15,734 nt of DNA from JBLHGN01 sp047616325. GTDB lineage: Bacteria > Pseudomonadota > Gammaproteobacteria > Pseudomonadales > Cellvibrionaceae. The notes under the pieces are model-generated. The model ran no database searches and was not told where the DNA came from. It saw only the letters and a program-made list of their open reading frames with translations. The position numbers and the translations under genes were made by a program. The stretch covers positions 1 to 15,734 of the forward strand of contig JBLHGN010000060.1 of assembly GCA_047616325.1 (NCBI GenBank). Direction: 5' to 3'. Positions within the stretch are counted from its first letter, which is position 1. Each line of letters opens with the position of its first letter. This document shows positions 1-4,541 of this stretch, one piece after another.

Positions 1-410
1 TTGAGATGTTCCGTAAGTTACTCGACGAAGGTCGTGCTGGCGAGAACGTTGGTGTTCTACTGCGCGGTACCAAGCGGGAAGAAGTTGAGCGCGGTCAAGT
101 ACTGGCGCATGTGGGTTCAATTTTGCCACATACTAAGTTTGAAGGTGAAGTATACGTATTGTCGAAAGACGAAGGTGGTCGGCATACGCCATTCTTTAAA
201 GGCTACCGTCCTCAGTTTTACTTCCGTACTACGGACGTAACCGGTGCGTGTGAAATGCCAGAAGGCGTAGAGATGGTAATGCCAGGTGATAATATTCAGA
301 TGACTGTCACGCTGATTTGTCCAATTGCGATGGACGAAGGTTTACGCTTCGCGATTCGTGAAGGTGGCCGGACAGTAGGCGCAGGGGTTGTTGCTAAGAT
401 CATTGAGTAG
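1..410 (+). CDS. tuf: Elongation factor Tu, C-terminal part (5' end outside window)
   Basis: EF-Tu is the GTPase that delivers aminoacyl-tRNA to the ribosomal A site. Only the last ~135 codons are present; the first full codon is at position 3 and the gene ends with TAG at 408-410. The visible part covers the end of domain 2 (EMFRKLLDEGRAGENVG) and domain 3, with the hallmark stretch GGRHTPFFKGYRPQFYF and the family-typical C-terminus GGRTVGAGVVAKIIE. The GTPase domain lies upstream of the window. Compared with the ~394-residue E. coli protein the alignment is ungapped by eye. Its place directly before tRNA-Trp and secE corresponds to tufB of E. coli; a second tuf copy after fusA is common in gammaproteobacteria but cannot be checked here. 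An intrinsic terminator follows 24 nt after the stop. Identification is certain; copy assignment is inference. Confidence 0.98.
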   Translation, partial: EMFRKLLDEGRAGENVGVLLRGTKREEVERGQVLAHVGSILPHTKFEGEVYVLSKDEGGRHTPFFKGYRPQFYFRTTDVTGACEMPEGVEMVMPGDNIQMTVTLICPIAMDEGLRFAIREGGRTVGAGVVAKIIE

Positions 411-433
411 TTTGAGTAAAACCTGATGCATAA

Positions 434-462
434 GGTTGGCCGAATCGAAGGCCAGCCTTTTT
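434..462 (+). terminator. Intrinsic terminator after tuf
   Basis: GGTTGGCC (434-441) pairs with GGCCAGCC (450-457) as an 8-bp stem with one G-U pair and an 8-nt loop. Five T follow at 458-462. It sits between the tuf stop and tRNA-Trp, so tRNA-Trp either depends on read-through or has a promoter of its own; I could not see a convincing -35/-10 pair in the 23 nt between. Confidence 0.85.
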
Positions 463-485
463 GCGTATTAGGGCTGTTTTGTTTT

Positions 486-561
486 AGGCCAGTAGTTCAA
501 TTGGTAGAGCGTCGGTCTCCAAAACCGAAAGTTGGGGGTTCGAGTCCCTCCTGGCCTGCCA
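486..561 (+). tRNA. tRNA-Trp, anticodon CCA
   Basis: This 76-nt cloverleaf has a 7-bp acceptor stem AGGCCAG/CTGGCCT, a D arm containing GTTCAATTGGTAGAGC, an anticodon stem TCGGT/ACCGA with loop CTCCAAA (anticodon CCA at 519-521), a T arm GGGGG-TTCGAGT-CCCTC, and discriminator G followed by a genome-encoded CCA end (559-561). The anticodon reads UGG (Trp). tRNA-Trp between tufB and secE is the standard gammaproteobacterial arrangement. All arms close without mismatch that would suggest a pseudogene. Confidence 0.98.
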
Positions 562-571
562 TTTTTGGTGG

Positions 572-593
572 CGACACTATAACTATGGTGTCG
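572..593 (+). other. Hairpin between tRNA-Trp and secE
   Basis: CGACACTAT (572-580) pairs with ATGGTGTCG (585-593), a 9-bp stem with one T-G pair and a 4-nt loop AACT. No T tract follows, so it is not an obvious terminator. It begins 11 nt after the tRNA CCA end and stops 20 nt before the secE start. A role as RNA processing site or mRNA 5'-end stabiliser is inference. Confidence 0.6.
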
Positions 594-612
594 ACAAGCT
601 TTGAGAACAATT

Positions 613-984
613 ATGAACACAAAGGTAGACGCAGATGAATTCCACTTCGATGGTTTGAAGTGGTTGGTGGTGGTTCTGTTGGTGTTGAGCGCTGCGACAG
701 CGAATTCATATTACTCGGCAGAATTCCCCGTGCTTTATCGGGTGCTTGCTCTCGTGGGCATTGGTATTGCCGCATGTTTTCTTGCTGTAAACACTGCCAA
801 AGGTTATGCCTTCTGGTCGTTGCTTAAGGCTGCTCAAATTGAAGTGAGGAAGGTTGTCTGGCCGACTCGTCAGGAAACAATACAAACAACATTACTTGTG
901 GTAGCCGTGGTAATCGTTATGGCATTCATATTGTGGGCTATCGACTCTGGTTTGGGTTTGATCGCCTCTAAAATAATAGGATAA
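613..984 (+). CDS. secE: Preprotein translocase subunit SecE
   Basis: SecE is the small inner-membrane subunit that clamps SecY in the SecYEG translocon. From ATG 613 the protein has 123 residues (E. coli 127). Three hydrophobic segments are visible at about 15-31, 40-60 and 91-112, as in the three-helix enterobacterial type. The conserved cytoplasmic motif EVRKVVWPTRQET (residues 77-89) precedes the third, essential, membrane helix. An upstream in-frame TTG at 601 would add four residues; ATG 613 is preferred because TTGAGAAC lies at a plausible ribosome-binding distance, although the Shine-Dalgarno match is weak. nusG starts 12 nt after the stop, so the two are co-transcribed, as is usual. 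Identification is firm; the start has slight doubt. Confidence 0.97.
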   Translation: MNTKVDADEFHFDGLKWLVVVLLVLSAATANSYYSAEFPVLYRVLALVGIGIAACFLAVNTAKGYAFWSLLKAAQIEVRKVVWPTRQETIQTTLLVVAVVIVMAFILWAIDSGLGLIASKIIG

Positions 985-996
985 GGAACGCTCATC

Positions 997-1530
997 ATGG
1001 CCAAACGTTGGTATGTTGTTCACGCCTACTCAGGTTACGAGAAGAAAGTTGCACTTGCACTAAAAGAGCGTATTGAATTAAACAGTATGCAAGAGCATTT
1101 TGGAGATGTACTTGTTCCCACCGAGGAAGTCGTAGAAATGCGCGGTGGCCAAAAGCGCAAGTCAGAGAGAAAGTTTTTCCCCGGTTACGTATTGGTGCAA
1201 ATGGAGTTGAACGACGAAGCTTGGCATTTGGTGAAAGAAACGCCTCGGGTGCTAGGCTTTATCGGCGGCAAAGCAGATAAGCCTGCTCCTATTAGCAGTA
1301 AAGAAGCCGAGTTGATTCTGCGTCGTGTCGACGATTCCGCAGAGAAGCCAACGCCCAAAACCATGTTTGAGCCGGGCGAGATGGTGCGTGTGATTGAAGG
1401 GCCATTTAACGACTTTAATGGAGTCGTCGAAATGGTAAATTATGAAAAAAGTCGCCTGCAGGTTGCGGTACTTATTTTTGGGCGTTCAACGCCCGTAGAG
1501 CTTGAATTTAGTCAGGTGGAAAAAGCGTAG
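997..1530 (+). CDS. nusG: Transcription termination/antitermination factor NusG
   Basis: NusG binds the RNA polymerase clamp, suppresses pausing, and links polymerase to Rho or to ribosomal protein S10. The 177-residue product (E. coli 181) has the NGN domain at about 1-115 (KRWYVVHAYSGYE at the start, the motif RKSERKFFPGYVLVQM near 55-70, PRVLGFIGG after it) and a C-terminal KOW domain at about 124-177 (FEPGEMVRVIEGPFNDFNGV, then YEKSRLQVAVLIFGRSTPVEL). ATG 997 has AAGGA (983-987) overlapping the secE stop, which suggests translational coupling. A short terminator follows, separating secE-nusG from rplK. Nothing unusual in domain structure. Confidence 0.99.
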   Translation: MAKRWYVVHAYSGYEKKVALALKERIELNSMQEHFGDVLVPTEEVVEMRGGQKRKSERKFFPGYVLVQMELNDEAWHLVKETPRVLGFIGGKADKPAPISSKEAELILRRVDDSAEKPTPKTMFEPGEMVRVIEGPFNDFNGVVEMVNYEKSRLQVAVLIFGRSTPVELEFSQVEKA

Positions 1531-1550
1531 TTTTCCCTCTGATGTTTTTG

Positions 1551-1582
1551 GCCCCCTTTCGATAATCCGGAAGAGGGCTTTT
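1551..1582 (+). terminator. Probable intrinsic terminator after nusG
   Basis: GCCCCCTTTC (1551-1560) pairs with GGAAGAGGGC (1569-1578): ten positions with one C-A mismatch and one T-G pair, an 8-nt loop, then four T. It lies 20 nt after the nusG stop, where the secE-nusG operon is expected to end. The short T tract suggests incomplete termination. Confidence 0.7.
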
Positions 1583-1615
1583 CGCGTCTTATTGTTTTGC
1601 ACTAATTCGATGAGC

Positions 1616-1668
1616 AGGGGGAGCCTGAGACAGATAGTTCGCCACTATTTCGAGGCGTTAATCACCCA
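1616..1668 (+). promoter_or_regulatory. Candidate L1 autoregulatory site in the rplK leader
   Basis: In E. coli ribosomal protein L1 represses the rplK-rplA mRNA by binding a leader structure that imitates its 23S rRNA site. Here GCCT (1623-1626) pairs with AGGC (1653-1656); after an asymmetric internal loop ATAGT (1634-1638) pairs with ACTAT (1644-1648). An outer GGG (1617-1619) can pair with CCC (1665-1667). Two short helices separated by an asymmetric loop, placed 32 nt before the rplK start, match the expected form and position. The pairing is seen; L1 binding is inferred from family knowledge. I found no convincing -35/-10 pair between 1583 and 1615. Confidence 0.55.
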
Positions 1669-1699
1669 AATTTAACCACCCAACAATAGGGGTAATATT

Positions 1700-2131
1700 A
1701 TGGCTAAGAAGGTAGAAGCATATATAAAACTGCAGGTCGCAGCAGGAAAAGCCAATCCAAGTCCACCCGTCGGTCCAGCATTGGGTCAGCGCGGCGTAAA
1801 TATTATGGAGTTTTGTAAAGCGTTTAACGCACAGACCCAAAGTATGGAACAGGGTTCGCCCGTCCCAGTGGTAATTTCTGTATACAGTGATCGCAGCTTT
1901 ACTTTCACCATGAAAACGCCTCCTGCGTCTTTCTTGTTGAAGAAGGCGGCCAATATAAAAAGCGGCAGTGCAAAGCCCAATACAGACAAAGTGGGCACGG
2001 TTACACGCGAGCAATTGGAAGAAATTGCCACACTGAAGATGCCAGATTTGACAGCGTCTAATATGGACGCAGCGGTAAGCACTATTGCGGGTTCCGCTCG
2101 CAGTGCCGGCCTTATAGTGGAGGGTGTGTAA
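1700..2131 (+). CDS. rplK: 50S ribosomal protein L11
   Basis: L11 binds the GTPase-associated region of 23S rRNA and takes part in factor binding and in RelA activation. The 143-residue product (E. coli 142) has the proline-rich N-terminal motif PSPPVGPALGQRGVNIMEFC at about residues 20-39, the region that contacts thiostrepton-type antibiotics, and a C-terminal rRNA-binding domain from about 70 (TPPASFLLKKAA ... DLTASNMDAAVSTIAGSARS). ATG 1700 has AGGGGT (1688-1693) at 6-nt spacing. rplA begins one base after the stop, and its Shine-Dalgarno GGAGG (2119-2123) lies inside rplK, consistent with the translational coupling known for this pair. A candidate L1 operator lies in the leader. Confidence 0.99.
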   Translation: MAKKVEAYIKLQVAAGKANPSPPVGPALGQRGVNIMEFCKAFNAQTQSMEQGSPVPVVISVYSDRSFTFTMKTPPASFLLKKAANIKSGSAKPNTDKVGTVTREQLEEIATLKMPDLTASNMDAAVSTIAGSARSAGLIVEGV

Positions 2132-2132
2132 C

Positions 2133-2828
2133 ATGGCTAAATCATCTAAGCGTCAAAAATTAATCGAAAGCAAAATAGATTCAGCAAAACTTTACAGTAT
2201 TGATGAAGCTGTCGCTCTTTTGAAAGAATTGTCTAGCGTAAAATTTCCAGAAACAGTAGAAACCGCGATTAATCTCGGTATTGACCCACGTAAATCTGAT
2301 CAGGTTGTGCGTGGCGCCACAAGCTTGCCTCACGGTTCAGGTAAGTCTGTTCGAGTTGCCGTATTCACTTCCGGCGCAAACGCAGAAGCTGCTAAAGAAG
2401 CGGGTGCAGAATTTGTCGGTATGGAAGAGCTCGCTGCAGAAGTAAAAGGCGGCATGATGGACTTTGACGTAGTTATCGCTGATCCTGCGGCCATGCGTGT
2501 AGTTGGCCAGTTGGGTCAAGTACTTGGTCCGCGCGGTCTAATGCCGAACCCAAAAACCGGTACCGTTACGCCAAATGTTGCTGAAGCTGTAAAAAATGCT
2601 AAAGCTGGTCAGGTGCGTTTCCGTGCTGACAAAGGTGGCATTGTTCACGGTGGAATCGGCAAACTTTCCTTTGAGCTTGTTGCGTTAAAAGAAAATTTAG
2701 AGGCGCTGATTGTAGATTTGAAAAAGGCAAAGCCATCCGCAGCTAAGGGTGTGTACTTAAAGAAGGTTTCTTTGAGTACAACCATGGGGCCCGGTTTGGT
2801 AATTGATCTTTCATCTCTTGAAGCTTAG
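2133..2828 (+). CDS. rplA: 50S ribosomal protein L1
   Basis: L1 forms the mobile L1 stalk that moves deacylated tRNA out of the E site, and it represses its own operon. The product from ATG 2133 is 231 residues (E. coli 234). It carries the L1 signature region VGQLGQVLGPRGLMPNPKTG around residues 126-145, the N-terminal FPETVETAINLGIDPRKSDQ segment, and the end motif KGVYLKKVSLSTTMGPG. An in-frame GTG at 2124 inside rplK would add three residues, but GGAGG at 2119-2123 sits at the right distance for ATG 2133 and the family begins MAK. The stop is followed by a 323-nt leader before rplJ. Confidence 0.99.
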   Translation: MAKSSKRQKLIESKIDSAKLYSIDEAVALLKELSSVKFPETVETAINLGIDPRKSDQVVRGATSLPHGSGKSVRVAVFTSGANAEAAKEAGAEFVGMEELAAEVKGGMMDFDVVIADPAAMRVVGQLGQVLGPRGLMPNPKTGTVTPNVAEAVKNAKAGQVRFRADKGGIVHGGIGKLSFELVALKENLEALIVDLKKAKPSAAKGVYLKKVSLSTTMGPGLVIDLSSLEA

Positions 2829-2868
2829 TTTTTAACTTTAAGTTTCAGTTGATGATAAAAAACTTTGT

Positions 2869-2897
2869 GGTCTATGTGAGCGTTATGCGCATAGGCC
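2869..2897 (+). other. Hairpin at the start of the rplA-rplJ spacer
   Basis: GGTCTATG (2869-2876) pairs with CATAGGCC (2890-2897) as an 8-bp stem with one T-G pair and a 13-nt loop. It is followed by a G-rich stretch and seven T at 2927-2933, with a weak GACC/GGTC stem (2904-2907/2922-2925) directly before the T run. Together these could slow or partly stop read-through from rplKA, but the pairing next to the T run is too weak to call a terminator. Confidence 0.45.
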
Positions 2898-2931
2898 GTC
2901 AAAGACCGTAGGTGTTTTGGGGGTCGTTTTT

Positions 2932-3018
2932 TTCAACTAAATGTTGTCAGGCCAAAAAAGCTTAATCGACTAAAATATCAGCCTACGCAGACGGTGTTAC
3001 CCAATTCATTTAGTTGAA
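2932..3018 (+). repeat. 12-bp perfect inverted repeat in the rplJ leader
   Basis: TTCAACTAAATG (2932-2943) is the exact reverse complement of CATTTAGTTGAA (3007-3018), separated by 63 nt. The enclosed segment holds a -10-like TAAAAT (2971-2976) and the CCTACG element. It can form a long-range helix in transcripts coming through from rplKA. Confidence 0.7.
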
Positions 3019-3141
3019 TTTGGCTTTACAGGAAGAGGCGCAGTTCGAATTCGCAGGAGCGATGGTTGGGCATTCACCGAAAACGGGTGTGAAATTTCAG
3101 TTTTGTTCTGACATTTCATGCCTTAACTTAAAATCTAGGAG
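2981..3141 (+). promoter_or_regulatory. Candidate L10 leader, autoregulatory element of rplJL
   Basis: In E. coli the L10(L7/L12)4 complex binds a structured leader well upstream of rplJ and represses translation of rplJ and rplL. This stretch has the same place, with segments I associate with such leaders by motif similarity: CCTACGCAGACGGTG (2982-2996), TTTGGC followed by ACAGGAAGAG, and CAGGAGCGATGG. A local hairpin CACCG/CGGGTG lies just downstream of this. The boundaries are approximate, and comparison with the Rfam L10_leader model was not possible. A promoter for rplJL-rpoBC is expected nearby; TTGTCA (2944-2949) and TAAAAT (2971-2976) are 21 nt apart, too far for a confident call. No gene is seen in 2829-3151. 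Confidence 0.55.
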
Positions 3142-3151
3142 ATGCATAAAA

Positions 3152-3682
3152 ATGCCTATAGGACTCGAAGACAAAAAGGCGATTGTCGCTGACGTTAACG
3201 AGACTGCGGCTAACGCGTTATCTCTGGTGGTTGCCGACGCTCGTGGTGTCACAGTCGGCGCAATGGATATCCTCCGCAAAGAAGCCCGTGAAAACGGTGT
3301 GCGCTTGCGGGTTGTGCGTAACACGCTCGCAAAGCGTGCTATGCAGGGTACCGAGTTTGAGTGTGTCAACGACGCACTGGTTGGACCAAGCATTTTTGGG
3401 TTTTCTATGGAAGATCCAGGAGCCGCTGCTCGTCTCTTCAAAGACTTTGCTAAGAAGCAAGATCAATTTGAAGTGAAGGCGCTTGCTGTAAGTGGGAAAT
3501 TGTTAGCCGCTAGTCAAATTGACGCGCTGGCAACGTTACCGACTCTTGAGCAAGCATTGGGACAATTGGTAAGGGTCATGATTGCACCAGTCACCAAATT
3601 GGTTCGTACTTTCAACGAAGTGCCTACCAAAGTTACACGTGTTGTTGCGGCTGTTCGCGACCAAAAACAAGACGCGGCTTAA
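3152..3682 (+). CDS. rplJ: 50S ribosomal protein L10
   Basis: L10 is the base of the ribosomal stalk: its C-terminal helix carries L7/L12 dimers that recruit GTPase factors. The product is 176 residues, about ten longer than E. coli L10, the difference being mainly a C-terminal extension (PTKVTRVVAAVRDQKQDAA). The N-terminal rRNA-binding domain shows DKKAIVADVNE, VVADARGVTV and LRVVRNTLAKRA. ATG 3152 is chosen because AGGAG (3137-3141) lies 10 nt upstream and the family begins with GLEDKKAIV-like sequence. In-frame upstream starts (TTG 3014, ATG 3062) would place the regulatory leader inside the protein and are rejected. Expression is probably controlled by L10 itself through the leader. rplL follows after 78 nt. 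Confidence 0.98.
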   Translation: MPIGLEDKKAIVADVNETAANALSLVVADARGVTVGAMDILRKEARENGVRLRVVRNTLAKRAMQGTEFECVNDALVGPSIFGFSMEDPGAAARLFKDFAKKQDQFEVKALAVSGKLLAASQIDALATLPTLEQALGQLVRVMIAPVTKLVRTFNEVPTKVTRVVAAVRDQKQDAA

Positions 3683-3690
3683 TTCTTCTC

Positions 3691-3706
3691 TGGGCGTCAC
3701 TGCCCA
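3691..3706 (+). other. Small hairpin in the rplJ-rplL spacer
   Basis: TGGGC (3691-3695) pairs with GCCCA (3702-3706) around a 6-nt loop, 8 nt after the rplJ stop. No T tract follows. L7/L12 is made in several-fold excess over L10 in known bacteria, so a stabilising or ribosome-loading role in this spacer is possible but is inference. Confidence 0.45.
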
Positions 3707-3760
3707 ACGAAGATCGGCTGTGTTTTACATTAAATCAATTTAAAAATTGGAGATTGAGTA

Positions 3761-4138
3761 ATGGCTCTATCTAAAGAAGATATTTTGAACGCAATTGCTG
3801 AAATGTCAGTAATGGATGTTGTAGAACTAGTAGCTGCAATGGAAGAAAAATTCGGTGTGTCCGCTGCTGCTCCTGTAGCTGTCGCCGCTCCAGCTGCTGG
3901 TGGCGATGCCGCTGCAGTAGAAGAGCAAACTGAATTTGACGTTATCTTGACAGCTACTGGCGAGAAGAAAGTTAACGTAATTAAAGTTGTCCGTTCAATT
4001 ACAGGTCTGGGTCTTAAAGAGGCCAAGGCAGTTGTTGACGGCGCTCCTAGTCCCGTTAAAGAAGGCTTGTCTAAGTCCGATGCAGAAGCAGCTAAAAAAC
4101 AACTTGAAGAAGCTGGTGCTGTTGTCGAGCTTAAGTAA
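3761..4138 (+). CDS. rplL: 50S ribosomal protein L7/L12
   Basis: L7/L12 is the flexible multi-copy stalk protein that recruits and activates EF-Tu, EF-G, IF2 and RF3. The 125-residue acidic product has the dimerisation domain at about 1-33 (MALSKEDILNAIAEMSVMDVVELVAAMEEKFGV), an Ala/Pro/Gly-rich hinge at about 34-53, and the globular C-terminal domain from about 57 (EFDVILTATGEKKVNVIK, then GLGLKEAKAVVDGAP). GGAG (3749-3752) lies 8 nt before ATG 3761. The stop TAA (4136-4138) is followed 24 nt later by a terminator-like attenuator that separates ribosomal protein genes from rpoBC. Confidence 0.99.
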   Translation: MALSKEDILNAIAEMSVMDVVELVAAMEEKFGVSAAAPVAVAAPAAGGDAAAVEEQTEFDVILTATGEKKVNVIKVVRSITGLGLKEAKAVVDGAPSPVKEGLSKSDAEAAKKQLEEAGAVVELK

Positions 4139-4162
4139 GCTGAATAATTGTCATGTTGGACT

Positions 4163-4193
4163 GGCCGGTCAGGTTTAACCCTGCCGGCCTTTT
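4163..4193 (+). terminator. Terminator-like attenuator between rplL and rpoB
   Basis: GGCCGGTCAGG (4163-4173) pairs with CCTGCCGGCC (4180-4189), ten base pairs with one bulged T, closing a short loop, followed by TTTT (4190-4193). In E. coli a partial terminator at exactly this place lowers rpoBC expression relative to rplJL. The structure is seen here; partial read-through is inferred from the absence of a clear promoter in the 348 nt before rpoB. Confidence 0.8.
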
Positions 4194-4541
4194 CCCGTTG
4201 TCTACTGGTTTTAGTGCAATCTAGGTATTGCAGTTAAGGGTATAGATGAAAAAGTAATATACAGCGGGACTAGAAAACGGGGCAAATATAAGATTGTTTG
4301 TCCGAGATCGGTGAGAGGTTACACCGATTTGATTGGCCAAAGGCCTATGCTTTATTAAGCAGCCCCCTTAAAAAACAGGATGAGTTTTGACGGGATAAAA
4401 ATTAGACACGGCAATTGCCCACTACGCGAATCTAGTGGTGCTGCGAAACAGCTAACACTAGCTGAAAAAGCCACGTTTATAAATGCGGCAAAATGTCTAC
4501 CGAGATAATGATCCGTGAACAAGCTGAGGAATACAACACTA
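4194..4541 (+). other. Gene-free leader of rpoB with several hairpins
   Basis: No gene of conserved type is visible in this 348-nt stretch. It holds four local inverted repeats: GAATCGGTG-type stem at 4305-4313/4322-4330 (seven perfect pairs ATCGGTG/CACCGAT plus two outer ones), CCACTA/TAGTGG (4419-4424/4433-4438), CAGCTA-ACAC-TAGCTG (4449-4464, perfect), and the short GGCC-AAA-GGCC (4335-4345). There are two very short reading frames: a 3-codon ATG AAA AAG TAA at 4246-4257 behind AAGGG, and a 17-codon frame at 4508-4561 that overlaps the rpoB start. I found no well-spaced promoter. RNase III cleavage of this region is known in E. coli; whether these hairpins serve that role is inference. Confidence 0.6.

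Noticed and set aside
1658..2134. Open frame of 158 codons on the minus strand opposite rplK
   Set aside because: It lies wholly over rplK and has no family resemblance I can recognise; it is a shadow of the codon pattern of a conserved gene.
2852..2911. 19-codon frame in the rplA-rplJ spacer
   Set aside because: No Shine-Dalgarno is present and the frame runs through a stable hairpin; probably chance.
2944..2976. TTGTCA and TAAAAT as a promoter for rplJL-rpoBC
   Set aside because: The boxes match the consensus well one by one, but 21 nt between them is outside the usable spacing; a promoter is expected in this area but I cannot place it.
3014..3151. N-terminal extension of rplJ from TTG 3014 or ATG 3062
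   Set aside because: Both are in frame, but they would translate the regulatory leader; AGGAG at 3137-3141 and the family N-terminus support ATG 3152. CAGGAG lies too close to ATG 3062 for normal initiation.
4515..4541. GTG 4515 as the rpoB start, adding nine residues
   Set aside because: The Shine-Dalgarno GAGGA (4526-4530) lies inside this extension and the family begins at the MAYSYTEKKRIRKDF position.
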